Positions 26,159 to 34,017 of a DNA stretch of 64,000 nt are shown here, one piece after another. Made by a program: the position numbers and the translations under genes. The stretch lies in contig JAOPYQ010000019.1 in NCBI GenBank assembly GCA_025964555.1, positions 38,309 through 102,308 on the forward strand. The letters run 5' to 3'. The first letter of the stretch is position 1. Every line of letters begins with the position of its first letter. The notes beneath the pieces were generated by a model. The model ran no database searches, was not told the DNA's origin, and saw only the letters and a program-made list of their open reading frames with translations. The stretch comes from Thermoleophilia bacterium. GTDB taxonomy: Bacteria > Actinomycetota > Thermoleophilia > Gaiellales > SKUG01.

Positions 26159-26350
26159 TCAGGCAGCATTGCGGTCGAATCGGCGCGTGAGGGCAGCTCC
26201 GAACATCGACGACTGGCGCAGGCCCGAGCCGGGAGTGGGAATGGCGCGGGGCAGTCGGGGCAACGGGGGCGGCGTGGTGCGGTTCGTCGGGAACTGGATG
26301 ACCTTCCCACCCTGCTCGCTGGTCGATTCCGTGCCACGTCCGTCATTCAT
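26159..26350 (-). CDS. Small basic protein with a GKVIQFP motif, hypothetical
   Basis: The product has 63 residues: an acidic/Ser-rich start, then GGKVIQFPTNR, a Pro/Leu stretch and an Arg-rich tail. It fills much of the 460-base gap between the Ser/Thr kinase and histidine kinase genes. AAGGGA six bases before the ATG supports translation. I do not know its function. The rest of the gap (26038-26158 and 26351-26498) shows no further gene. Confidence 0.5.
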   Translation of the reverse strand: MNDGRGTESTSEQGGKVIQFPTNRTTPPPLPRLPRAIPTPGSGLRQSSMFGAALTRRFDRNAA

Positions 26351-26498
26351 GCGCAGTCCCTTGGTTCAGCCCGTCGGCATGCTGGATGCATGCCAAACCG
26401 GTGAAGATATCGGCAGACTTTGCAATCTCTTGACAGGGAATCGGGAAGGTCGGTCGAGCGGGTTCGGGCGCGCGGGTTCGGGCGCGCGGGGGCGTGTG

Positions 26499-28076
26499 TC
26501 AGCCGCGCTTCTTGCCCTTGTCCTTGCCGTTGCCGTTGCCATTGCCGTTGGCAGGAGCCGCGCCTTCGACGCACTGGGTAGCGGCGGCGCGGGCGGCGTC
26601 GATCTCGTCGCGATGCCGTTGGAGCTGTTCGGAGCGATCGAGGTATGCGAATGATTCGTCGCAGCGGCCGAGGCCGATGAGGGCCGCGCCCACGTTGTAG
26701 TTGGCATACGCCTCCCATGGCGCGACACCGCCGAGGTCCTGGAGCGCGTCGATGCCGAGGTCGTAGGCCTCCTGGAAGCGTCCAGCCTGGAGCGCCGCGA
26801 AGGACTGCTCCTGCTGCTCGATGGCGGCGGCACGACGCTCTGCGGCGGTCGGCTCGGGTGCTGGCGTGGGGGCCGGCTCGGGCGTGACTGCGGGCTCGGG
26901 TTTGGGTTCGGGGGCGGGCTCGGGAGCGGGGGTGGTGTCCGTGGTCGCCGTCTTCGCGGTGGTGGTGGCGCTCGTGCCGGTATCGGTGGTCGTCGCGCCG
27001 GATTGCTTGCGCGCCGTCGGATCGTCGCCGAACGCGCCGGCGGCGAGCAGGGCGAGGATGCCGACCATGATGAGGCCGGCTGCGATGGCGATGCGGCGTC
27101 GCATGCGCGGCATGACGGGCGAGGGACGCGGAGCGAGGCCGGGCACGGATCGGGGCAGGCGCGCTCGCACCGTCGAGAGTCGCTCAGTGACGGCCGCGGC
27201 GGCCGGTGTCACTCGGGTCGGCGCGGGATGGTCGAGCGCGTGGCGAAGTGCGGCGACCGCTGCGCTGCAGGTCGGGAATCGGGTGACTGGATCCTTGGCG
27301 AGCGCGCGCTCGAAGACGTCGTCGACTTCAGGCGGCAGGTGTGGAGCCCGGCCGGGGGCTGAGGGAACGGGTTCGCTGACATGTGCGGCGAGCTCGGCGA
27401 CGATGCTGTCGCGGGCGAAGGGTCGCGCGCCGGTCAATGCTTCGAATGCGATGACCATGAGCGCGTACTGGTCGCTCGCGGCGACGGCGCCGTCGCCGTT
27501 TGCCTGCTCGGGCGCGATGTAGCCCGACGTGCCGATCACCGCGCCCGCCTGGGTGAGGCTCATCGCCGGGTCGGCCGCGAACGTGGCGATGCCGAAGTCG
27601 CCGATGCGCGGCGTTCCGTGCGCGTCGAACAGGACGTTGCCAGGCTTGACGTCGCGATGCACGATCCCGTCGGCGTGCGCGGCGTCGAGCGCGGACGCGA
27701 CGCGCTCCAGCGTGTCGAGCAGTTCGTCGGTGGGTGGTGGCGTCGGACTTTGCAGCTGCTCGGCGAGCGTGCCGCCATCCATCCACTCCATGGCGAGGTA
27801 GGGGCGATCGTCGACCTCGCCCACGTCATAGATCGTCACCACGTTGGGGTGCGTCGACAAGCGGGCCACGACGCGCGCCTCCCGTTCGAAGCGGGTGCGT
27901 CGTATCGCGTCGTCCTCGAGGCCGTCACCGGTCGCGACGAGCTTGATCGCGACGTCACGTTCGAGCCGCGAGTCGCGGGCATGCCAGACCTCGCCCATGC
28001 CGCCGCGCGCGATGCGGCGCAGGTCGGTGTAGCGGTCGGGCAGCGCAGGTGTGGATGTCGGTTCGGTTGCTGGCAT
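26499..28076 (-). CDS. PknB-like serine/threonine protein kinase with C-terminal helical repeat domain
   Basis: The product has 525 residues. The kinase domain (about 15-275) has the Gly loop GGMGEV, the VAIKL lysine, HRDVKPGN in the catalytic loop, DFGIA, and the APEQ motif. A single transmembrane helix lies at about 330-350. Outside it is a long Thr then Pro/Glu/Ala linker (about 355-420) and a TPR/SEL-like helical part (about 420-500) with three Cys. It ends in a Gly-Asn repeat and a Lys/Arg tail, echoing the low complexity of the LPFTG protein. Extracytoplasmic sensing by the C-terminal domain is plausible; PASTA repeats are absent. Confidence 0.93.
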   Translation of the reverse strand: MPATEPTSTPALPDRYTDLRRIARGGMGEVWHARDSRLERDVAIKLVATGDGLEDDAIRRTRFEREARVVARLSTHPNVVTIYDVGEVDDRPYLAMEWMDGGTLAEQLQSPTPPPTDELLDTLERVASALDAAHADGIVHRDVKPGNVLFDAHGTPRIGDFGIATFAADPAMSLTQAGAVIGTSGYIAPEQANGDGAVAASDQYALMVIAFEALTGARPFARDSIVAELAAHVSEPVPSAPGRAPHLPPEVDDVFERALAKDPVTRFPTCSAAVAALRHALDHPAPTRVTPAAAAVTERLSTVRARLPRSVPGLAPRPSPVMPRMRRRIAIAAGLIMVGILALLAAGAFGDDPTARKQSGATTTDTGTSATTTAKTATTDTTPAPEPAPEPKPEPAVTPEPAPTPAPEPTAAERRAAAIEQQEQSFAALQAGRFQEAYDLGIDALQDLGGVAPWEAYANYNVGAALIGLGRCDESFAYLDRSEQLQRHRDEIDAARAAATQCVEGAAPANGNGNGNGKDKGKKRG

Positions 28077-28140
28077 GCTGTGAAGGAAGGCGTCGGTCCC
28101 GTAGGGGAATCATCCCTTGATGGCCGTCCACGAAACGGGC

Positions 28141-28605
28141 CTACTCGACGCCCGGGTCCGGTGGATGCAGGTCGAAGCGGCGCGCGATCGGGGCGACGCA
28201 CTGATCCTCGACGTAGTCCATTCCGTGCTCGACGGCGATGTCGCGCGCTGCATCGGAGCTGATGCCGAGCTGCAGCCAGAGTGCCGATGCGCCGATCTCG
28301 GCGGCTGCACGGGCGACCTCGGGCGCGTCGGCCGCGGGCCGGAAGACATCGACCAGGTCGACGTGTCGGTCGATATCGCGCAGGTGCGCGACGGTCGGGA
28401 CGCCCTCCACCTGGCTGAACGGGTTGACCGCGATGACGTCCCAGCCGCGATCGACGAGTTCCATCGGCGCGCGATTTGAAGGCTTGCTCGTGTCGGCGGA
28501 GAAGCCGACGACGGCCACCGTGCGGCTTGCGGCGAGCACAGCGGCGGCGTGGTCGGGATCGGTCGGCGCGGGTCGGCCCGCTGCTGCGTGATCGTCGGAG
28601 TGCAT
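28141..28605 (-). CDS. CoA-binding domain protein (YccU type)
   Basis: The product has 154 residues and is a single Rossmann-type CoA_binding_2 domain. Motifs are VAVVGFSADTSKPSN near residue 31, VIAVNP, VDLVDVFRPA and the Trp-Leu-Gln (WLQLGI) turn. This family binds CoA in structures, but its cellular role is unclear. The ATG at 28605 is chosen because it gives the usual family length; the frame remains open 12 codons upstream. The next gene on the same strand (TerB-like) ends about 120 bases upstream. Confidence 0.88.
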   Translation of the reverse strand: MHSDDHAAAGRPAPTDPDHAAAVLAASRTVAVVGFSADTSKPSNRAPMELVDRGWDVIAVNPFSQVEGVPTVAHLRDIDRHVDLVDVFRPAADAPEVARAAAEIGASALWLQLGISSDAARDIAVEHGMDYVEDQCVAPIARRFDLHPPDPGVE

Positions 28606-28724
28606 GGCCGAAGCATCGCACGGGCGCCTGCACCGGCGCACGGTCGCGACGGCATCTTCGGCAGGATGGTCATCGCGCGGGCTTGGCGCGCCGGCGGGCC
28701 GGCGGCTCGGCGCGCGCTCGCTTC

Positions 28725-29360
28725 TCAGTCGTCGTCGCTCGTCGCCGCACTGCTGGGTGCTGCGTCGCCGGTGGTGGCGTCGCGCTCCGCGTAGGTCTGC
28801 TCGAGCGCGCGGCGCACCTGGGTGCGGACTCGGTGTTGTGCGATCGCGCCCTGCACCGGGGCTCGGCGTTCACCGATCACTCGATCGCGACCTGCGTCCG
28901 GCTCGGAATCCGGATCCGGCACGCGGATCGCGACGGCGTCGACGTTGAGCGCCGCGCACACCTGCTCCATGAGCGCCACCTCGCGCGGATCGGCGCGCGC
29001 ATCTGCCGCCGCGACCCGAGCCAGGTCGGCGACCAGGAGCGTCGCGAGGCCGGGCTTGGCCACGAAAGCCCCGATGCGAGCGATGAGCTTGTCGAGGTGC
29101 GGCGGCGCGGCGATGGCGGCGCGGGCGAGCTGCTCGAGGCGAGCTTCGTCCTCCTCGCCGAGCCGTGCACGGTCGAGGAAGTCGAGGACCTCCTCCACCT
29201 CGATGCTGTGTACCTGCTCGTCGACAGCTGCCATCGCGACGAGCAGTTCGAGGTGCAGCGCCGCAAGCTCGAAGGTGTACGCGCGCTTCGCCGCGCTGCC
29301 GCCCTGACGCGCACGACGGCGATCGATGAATGACTGGTAGCGAGCGGGTCGGAACACCAT
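28725..29360 (-). CDS. TerB-like helical protein
   Basis: The product has 211 residues and is mainly helical. It carries two acidic helix-turn segments like those in TerB: MAAVDEQVHSIEVEEVLDFL near residue 43 and VAAADARADPREVALMEQV near 115. The positions of Asp and Glu fit the metal-binding pattern of tellurite-resistance TerB domains. The C-terminal 40 residues are Ser/Thr/Asp-rich and disordered. No other ter genes are in view, so a direct role in tellurite resistance is not supported; membrane-surface stress sensing is the usual proposal. Confidence 0.7.
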   Translation of the reverse strand: MVFRPARYQSFIDRRRARQGGSAAKRAYTFELAALHLELLVAMAAVDEQVHSIEVEEVLDFLDRARLGEEDEARLEQLARAAIAAPPHLDKLIARIGAFVAKPGLATLLVADLARVAAADARADPREVALMEQVCAALNVDAVAIRVPDPDSEPDAGRDRVIGERRAPVQGAIAQHRVRTQVRRALEQTYAERDATTGDAAPSSAATSDDD

Positions 29361-29408
29361 GCTGGAAGCGTGCCCTGTCGGTGGTACGTCTCGAACCTCG
29401 TGGAACTG

Positions 29409-29507
29409 TCAGTAGGACTTGCCCGCGTGGTATCGCTCGCGCCGCCAGGCCCGACCGTTGCCCCGATTGCGACTCTTGTAGGTCGGCAGCAAGGCATCGC
29501 GTTCACA
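29409..29507 (-). pseudogene. Remnant of an HNH endonuclease gene (C-terminal 32 codons)
   Basis: Read on the minus strand, these 33 codons encode a C-terminus that matches the intact HNH protein at 29544-30077: DALLPTYKSRNRGNGR here versus DALLPTHKARNKGNGR there, and RERYHAGKSY versus MERYRSGQSF, both followed by a stop. The rest of an HNH gene is missing upstream; the frame runs on for about 35 codons of unrelated sequence. The fragment lies head to head with the intact gene, 36 bases away. It is best read as a decayed second copy. Confidence 0.7.
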
Positions 29508-29543
29508 CCGGACCGGATCCGACCTTGAAGCTACTTTGAGGAC

Positions 29544-30077
29544 ATGGCTGACGATCCGACCTATCACATCTGCAGCAACCCACAGTGTTCGAGAGAAATC
29601 GAGAGCCGCCACCGCGGACGGACACGACGGTACTGTTCACTTTCGTGCGCAGTGACGGTGAGCAACAGCACCAGAGAAACGACTCGGTCTCGCCAAGTGG
29701 TTCCATGCGGCTTGTGTGGTGAGCCGACGAAAAATCCGAAGTACTGCTCCCGAACCTGCGCTCAAACCGCACGGCGGGCAGAATGCGATCGAGTGATCGA
29801 GCAAGGTCACGGCGGCCGGAGCCACTGGGCGATGCGACGATATCTGCTCCAAAAGCGGGGCACCCGCTGCGAGATATGCGGACGCGATGAGTGGTACGGC
29901 CAACCGATGCCGGTCATCATGGATCACATCGATGGGCATGCGGAAAACAACGATCTCGATAACCTTCGAATGATCTGCCCAAACTGCGACGCCCTGCTTC
30001 CGACACACAAGGCCCGCAACAAAGGGAATGGGCGGCATTCGCGGATGGAGCGATATCGCTCCGGCCAGTCGTTCTGA
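29544..30077 (+). CDS. HNH endonuclease with zinc-ribbon N-terminus
   Basis: The product has 177 residues. The N-terminal 75 residues have paired CxxC-type knuckles (CSNPQC, CSLSC, CGLCG, CSRTC). The C-terminal HNH domain has CEICG, the catalytic MDHIDGH with NNDLDNL, and CPNCDAL. The overall form matches free-standing HNH nucleases of phages and mobile elements. Codon use is clearly less GC-biased than its neighbours (many A/T third positions), a sign of transfer. TACTTT at 29532-29537 lies 6 bases before the ATG, so it may be leaderless. It sits between a remnant of a related gene and tRNA-Thr. Confidence 0.85.
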   Translation: MADDPTYHICSNPQCSREIESRHRGRTRRYCSLSCAVTVSNSTRETTRSRQVVPCGLCGEPTKNPKYCSRTCAQTARRAECDRVIEQGHGGRSHWAMRRYLLQKRGTRCEICGRDEWYGQPMPVIMDHIDGHAENNDLDNLRMICPNCDALLPTHKARNKGNGRHSRMERYRSGQSF

Positions 30078-30126
30078 TGCGATCGGCTGCGTCAGCCTGG
30101 GAATCCAACGATGTGCGGCGACGGGG

Positions 30127-30132
30127 TAGGAT
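30127..30132 (+). promoter_or_regulatory. Candidate -10 box of the tRNA-Thr gene
   Basis: TAGGAT lies 8 bases before the first base of the tRNA and matches the TANNNT boxes used elsewhere in the window. A convincing -35 hexamer is not visible. Confidence 0.45.
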
Positions 30133-30140
30133 GGCCGGGC

Positions 30141-30213
30141 GCCAGGTTAGCTCAGTTGGTAGAGCGCTTCACTTGTAATGAAGAGGCCAGCGGTTCGAGC
30201 CCGCTACCTGGCT
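30141..30213 (+). tRNA. tRNA-Thr (anticodon TGT)
   Basis: A complete 73-base cloverleaf: acceptor arms GCCAGGT and ACCTGGC, D arm GCTC...GAGC, anticodon stem CTTCA/TGAAG around loop CTTGTAA with anticodon TGT (reads ACA), and T arm AGCGG-TTCGAGC-CCGCT, then discriminator T. CCA is not encoded. The gene borders the foreign-looking HNH region, but I see no second copy of its 3' end that would mark an integrated element. Confidence 0.95.
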
Positions 30214-30233
30214 CTCGCCGTGCCGCACGTTGC

Positions 30234-30692
30234 CTACGAGACCCCGGGAATCCACCGGATGCCGACCGCACCCTCGAACGCACGCGCCTCGTCCTGGCTC
30301 CACGCCAGGTCCGCGTCGGCGTCGAAGTGGCGCACCACCTGCCGCACCTCGTTGAAGCTCGCCTTGCCGTCGCCCTGCACATCGCGCTGCGGATCGATGA
30401 TCGCCGGCGTGCCGTACGAGTGCGCGTCGGCGGCCGTGAGCAGGCGCGTGCCGTCGTAGGTGCCCTGCAGTGTGCCGTTGTCGCGACGGATCTCGCGCAC
30501 GCCCTGCGTGGCGACGTCGAGCGGCCCCTTCGATCCGGGCTTGAGCCGGTCGAACAGGTCCTTCGTGAGGTCGGACATCGGCCCGTCCGTCGCTCCGCTT
30601 CCACGCGTGCCACATGCGCTCAGCACCAGCGCGCCGGCCCCGAGCCCGAGCGCCACCAGCCCCGCAGTGCGCCATCCACCGGAAATCTGCAT
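30234..30692 (-). CDS. Lipoprotein with two EF-hand-like calcium loops
   Basis: The product has 152 residues from the ATG at 30692. The signal ends in a lipobox, LVLSACG, so it is anchored by lipid outside the membrane. The last 45 residues carry two 12-residue EF-hand loops: DVQGDGKASFNE (Asp at 1 and 5, Glu at 12) and DADADLAWSQDE (Asp at 1, 3 and 5, Glu at 12). A calcium-binding surface role is likely; the target is unknown. A longer reading from 30758 adds a basic stretch before the signal peptide and is less likely. Confidence 0.82.
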   Translation of the reverse strand: MQISGGWRTAGLVALGLGAGALVLSACGTRGSGATDGPMSDLTKDLFDRLKPGSKGPLDVATQGVREIRRDNGTLQGTYDGTRLLTAADAHSYGTPAIIDPQRDVQGDGKASFNEVRQVVRHFDADADLAWSQDEARAFEGAVGIRWIPGVS

Positions 30693-30811
30693 GTTCGTCC
30701 GTCCCCGTCCCGTGATCCGTCCACCTGTATGTCCCGTGATCGCACGTCGCGGTTTCACGCGGCCCGTGGACTAGGATCGAGCACGGAACCGCGACGGGAA
30801 GGTCTGCGCTG

Positions 30812-32086
30812 GTGATCGAAACGAGCCACGCTCCGAGGGCGTCGACGCCGTCGGCACGCGACGCCGTGCCACCACCCAACGACGGCGTCCTGAACCGGAG
30901 CCTGCCGTTCCTGTTCGCCATCGCGCTCGGCCTCGCCCTGCTGCCCGTCCAGGACACGCCGATCGACGGGATGCGCCTGTCGATCGCACTCGCGATGCTC
31001 GCCGCGATGTTCGCGATCGCGCTGGTGCTCGACCGTCGCCCTGGGCGCATGCCGGCGTGGTTCGTGTTCGTCTTCCCCTACCTGTTCCTCGTGGCGATCG
31101 CACTCCTGCGCGCGGGGACGGGCGGCACGCGCTCCGGCTACGCGGCGCTCCTGTTCCTCGCGCCCTTCTGGGTCGCCCTCTACGACCGTCGACGCTGGCA
31201 GGTCGTCGGCGTGACGGTCGCGATGTTCGTCGCGATCGCGTTCCAGGGGCTCGTCGAAACCGACTTCGCGACGCCCGCCCCGCTACGCGGCGCGCTCCTG
31301 ACGACCGTCGTCATCGCCCTCATGTCGCTCGCAGTGCATCGCAAGGTCGGCCAGCTGCGATCGATCGATGCCCGGCTTCGCGCATCCAACGCCGCGCTCG
31401 AGCGCTCCAACCGCGACCTCGAACAGTTCGCGTACGTGTCCTCGCACGACCTGCAGGAGCCGTTGCGCATGATCCGCAGCTTCAGCCAGCTGTTCATGCA
31501 GCGCCACGGCGACCGCCTGGACGCGGAGGGCGCCGAGCTCATCGGCTTCGTGACGAGCGGCGCCGAGCGCGCGCAGCGCCTCGTCACCGACCTGCTCGAG
31601 TTCTCGCGCGTCGGGACCTCCTCGCGTGCCTTCGAACCGGTCGAGCTCGACACCGTCATCGCACGCGCGCTCGACGTGCTCGGTGCCTCGCTCGAGGATG
31701 CCGGCGCGCGCGTCGACCACGAGCCGGGCATGCCGACCATCCTGGGCGACCCGGCCCAGCTCGAGCGCCTCATCGTCAACCTCGTGAGCAACTCCATCCG
31801 CTACCGATCCCCCGACCGCGCACCCGAAGTCACGATCCGGGGTCGCGCGACCGGTACGCTGTGGGAAGTGACCATCACCGACAACGGCATCGGCTTCGAC
31901 GACGAGCACTCGGAACGCATCTTCAAGATGTTCCACCGCCTGCACGGTCGCGACGAGTACGGCGGTACCGGGATCGGGCTCGCGATCTGCGAGCGGATCG
32001 TCGAGCGCCACGGCGGCACGATCCACGCACACGGCGAGCCTGGCGTCGGCAGCACGTTCACGTTCACCCTGGAGGCCGTCGGATGA
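30812..32086 (+). CDS. Sensor histidine kinase (membrane, HisKA/HATPase)
   Basis: The product has 424 residues. About six hydrophobic helices fill residues 30-180, then a coiled-coil [20 protein letters not shown] leads to the H-box [12 protein letters not shown] with His-212. The ATPase domain has [18 protein letters not shown] and GTGIGLAI. The H-box form ([10 protein letters not shown]) is the phytochrome/Cph1-like subtype, whose usual partner is an Rcp1-type single-domain receiver, and exactly such a gene follows with a 4-base overlap. The start is GTG, with GGGAAGG about 9 bases upstream and a TAGGAT box at 30772-30777. Confidence 0.93.
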   Translation: MIETSHAPRASTPSARDAVPPPNDGVLNRSLPFLFAIALGLALLPVQDTPIDGMRLSIALAMLAAMFAIALVLDRRPGRMPAWFVFVFPYLFLVAIALLRAGTGGTRSGYAALLFLAPFWVALYDRRRWQVVGVTVAMFVAIAFQGLVETDFATPAPLRGALLTTVVIALMSLAVHRKVGQLRSIDARLRASNAALERSNRDLEQFAYVSSHDLQEPLRMIRSFSQLFMQRHGDRLDAEGAELIGFVTSGAERAQRLVTDLLEFSRVGTSSRAFEPVELDTVIARALDVLGASLEDAGARVDHEPGMPTILGDPAQLERLIVNLVSNSIRYRSPDRAPEVTIRGRATGTLWEVTITDNGIGFDDEHSERIFKMFHRLHGRDEYGGTGIGLAICERIVERHGGTIHAHGEPGVGSTFTFTLEAVG

Positions 32087-32526
32087 TCGCGCCCATTGCC
32101 ACCATCGAGATCCTGCTCGTCGAGGACAACCCGGGCGACGTGCGCCTCACCGAGGAAGGCTTCGCGCACGCCAAGCTGCACAACCGGCTCTGGCTCGCGC
32201 CCGATGGCGAAGCCGCGATGCAGATGCTGCGCCGCGAGGAGCGGCACGCCGAGTGCCCGCGCTTCGACCTGGTCCTGCTCGACCTCAACCTGCCGGGAGC
32301 GGGGGGCATGGAGGTGCTGCGCGAGATCCGTGCGGACGAGGACCTGCAGACGATGCCGGTCGTGGTGCTCAGCTCCTCCGACGCCGAGCGTGACATCGTG
32401 CTCAGCTACCAGCTGCACGCGAACTGCTACGTCACCAAGCCCGCGGACTTCCACTCGTTCGTCGACGTCGTGCATGCGATCGAGCAGTTCTGGACGACGG
32501 TCGCGCGCCTGCCCACGCGCACCTGA
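32083..32526 (+). CDS. Rcp1-like single-domain response regulator
   Basis: The product has 147 residues and is a receiver domain of the Rcp1 type: Glu-14 and Asp-15 in LLVEDNPGD, phospho-acceptor Asp-67 in [16 protein letters not shown] as the switch, and Lys in CYVTKPAD. It overlaps the histidine-kinase gene (ATGA), so the two form a pair. There is no output domain; it probably signals by protein contact. The gene ends 27 bases from the convergent arfB stop. Confidence 0.94.
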   Translation: MIAPIATIEILLVEDNPGDVRLTEEGFAHAKLHNRLWLAPDGEAAMQMLRREERHAECPRFDLVLLDLNLPGAGGMEVLREIRADEDLQTMPVVVLSSSDAERDIVLSYQLHANCYVTKPADFHSFVDVVHAIEQFWTTVARLPTRT

Positions 32527-32553
32527 GCTCCCCACCCGAGTACGGTGCGTGAG

Positions 32554-33018
32554 CTACTCGTCACCCTCGGGTGACCAGCGCTTGCCCCGCCCGCGCTTGC
32601 GCTGCGACTGCTGCTGCTTGCTCTCGCGACGTCGCAGCGTCGCGCCCATCGATGCCCGGGTCGGGACGCGGCGCTTCTCCACACGCAGCGCGCCTGCGAT
32701 GAGCTGCTCCATCCGTCGCACCGCGATCCGTCGGTTGCGGTGCTGGTCGCGCGTGTCCGCGCACGAGGTGGTCAGGTCACCCGCGCCGGTGATGCGGCTG
32801 GCGAGCCGCTCATAGATGCGCGCGACCTCGTGCGGGGTCAGCGGCAGCTCGGAGATGGTGACGACGACCTCGACCTTCGAGGCGGTCTTGTTCGCGTGCT
32901 GCCCACCGGGCCCGCCGCTCGTGGTCGCCCGCCACGCATAGCGGTCAGCGGGCAGGCGTCGACCGCCGGGAAGTTCCAGGTCGAGCGGGGCGGCTGCGGG
33001 CTGTGGGGTCTCATCCAC
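32554..33018 (-). CDS. arfB: Peptidyl-tRNA hydrolase ArfB (release-factor-like ribosome rescue)
   Basis: The product has 154 residues. The catalytic GGQ motif is at 38-40 in SGGPGGQHANK, and the basic C-terminal tail (KQQQSQRKRGRGKRW) is the part that enters the empty mRNA channel in ArfB/YaeJ. The enzyme frees ribosomes stalled without a stop codon. It lacks the stop-codon recognition domains of RF1/RF2. The gene lies 63 bases downstream of sigH on the same strand. Confidence 0.93.
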   Translation of the reverse strand: MDETPQPAAAPLDLELPGGRRLPADRYAWRATTSGGPGGQHANKTASKVEVVVTISELPLTPHEVARIYERLASRITGAGDLTTSCADTRDQHRNRRIAVRRMEQLIAGALRVEKRRVPTRASMGATLRRRESKQQQSQRKRGRGKRWSPEGDE

Positions 33019-33081
33019 GCCGCGCAGCGTATCCCGTCAGGTGCTCGATCGCGCGGACCTCGTGCTGATCCCGACGCTCGC

Positions 33082-33765
33082 TCAGTTCGGGACGCGACGG
33101 CTCTCGAGGTGCTCGCTGACCTTGCGCTTGACGCGCTGGAGGGCGTTGTCGACCGTCTTCGGGTCGCACTCGCAGCGCTCGGCGATCTGCTCGTAGGACG
33201 CGCCCTCGAGGTAGCCGGACAGTGCCTGCGCCTCGAGCGGGCTCAAGCGCGTCGTCATGTGGTCGACGAGGCTGCGCAGCTCCTGCGTGGAGACGATCTG
33301 CACCGCGGGATCGTCGACCTCGCTGCCCGGCAGGCAGTCGCCGATCGTGCAGTCGACGTCGACGTCGCGCCCGGCCGGCGTGTGGCTGAACGAGACGTAC
33401 TGGTTGAGCGGCACGTGCTTGTTGCGCGTGGCGGTCTTGATCGCGGTGATGATCTGCCGCGTGATGCACAGCTCCGCGAACGAGCGGAAGCTGGCCTCCT
33501 TCTCCTGGCGGTAGTCGCGCACCGCCTTGTAGAGGCCGATGAGCCCCTCCTGGAGGAGGTCGTCGGAGTCCCCGCCGGCGATGAAGTAGCTGGACGCCTT
33601 CATGCGCACGAAGCCGACGTACTTCTTGATGAGCTGGTCCAGGGCCTTCGTGTCGCCGCGTCGAGCACGCTCGACGAGTCGATGCTCGTCGAGGTCCTTG
33701 AGCATGCGTTCGTAGCTGCGCGTCTGGCGCTGCTCCCCGTCCTGGCGTCGATGACTGACTGCCAT
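33082..33765 (-). CDS. sigH: RNA polymerase sigma factor SigH-like (sigma-70 family)
   Basis: The product has 227 residues. Region 2 reads LVERARRGDTKALDQLI through DLLQEGLIGLYKAVRDY (core and -10 recognition), and region 4 is a helix-turn-helix (YEQIAERCECDPKTVDNALQR). The sequence and the genomic order (rlmB, NYN protein, sigH) match Bacillus SigH, the late-growth/transition sigma factor. GGGGAGG five bases before the ATG at 33765 decides the start against a longer frame to 33945. Upstream lie two inverted repeats. In non-sporulating actinobacteria its regulon is unknown. Confidence 0.9.
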   Translation of the reverse strand: MAVSHRRQDGEQRQTRSYERMLKDLDEHRLVERARRGDTKALDQLIKKYVGFVRMKASSYFIAGGDSDDLLQEGLIGLYKAVRDYRQEKEASFRSFAELCITRQIITAIKTATRNKHVPLNQYVSFSHTPAGRDVDVDCTIGDCLPGSEVDDPAVQIVSTQELRSLVDHMTTRLSPLEAQALSGYLEGASYEQIAERCECDPKTVDNALQRVKRKVSEHLESRRVPN

Positions 33766-33818
33766 GGCTACCTCCCCGACTGGTGCCCCGCGTCCGTGCG
33801 TCGCCCCGTTCCCCGACA

Positions 33819-33848
33819 CGAAATACCAACCCCAATGCAGGTATTTCG
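33819..33848. promoter_or_regulatory. A/T-rich inverted repeat upstream of sigH
   Basis: Perfect 9-base arms CGAAATACC (33819-33827) and GGTATTTCG (33840-33848) are separated by 12 bases. It starts 54 bases upstream of the sigH ATG and is unusually A/T-rich for this genome. It is placed where an operator or part of the sigH promoter would be. Confidence 0.45.
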
Positions 33849-33866
33849 CTGGAAGGCTCAATCTGT

Positions 33867-33898
33867 GGTCGAGGGTTGGTGAACCCTGACCCTCGACC
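33867..33898 (-). terminator. Hairpin between the ABC cluster and sigH, probable terminator
   Basis: Perfect 10-base arms GGTCGAGGGT and ACCCTCGACC enclose a 12-base loop. On the minus strand it follows the last ABC permease stop by about 120 bases and precedes sigH, so it fits a terminator for the ABC operon. GGCTCAA/TTGAGCC flank it as an outer stem. There is no T-run. Confidence 0.45.
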
Positions 33899-34017
33899 TC
33901 AGGTGGAGCCTTGAGCCGGAAGTGTATCCATGCCAGCGGACGCACGACAAGCGAAGGAGCAGGAGTCGGGGCACCGAGTCCGTATACGAGTCGACTCGGG
34001 GCGGCTCGGCGGGGGCG

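Noticed and set aside
30141..30213. Integrated element using tRNA-Thr as attachment site
   Set aside because: No second copy of the tRNA 3' end and no integrase were found nearby.
30111..30815. Open frame through tRNA-Thr
   Set aside because: It reads through a perfect tRNA and the antisense of the EF-hand lipoprotein gene.
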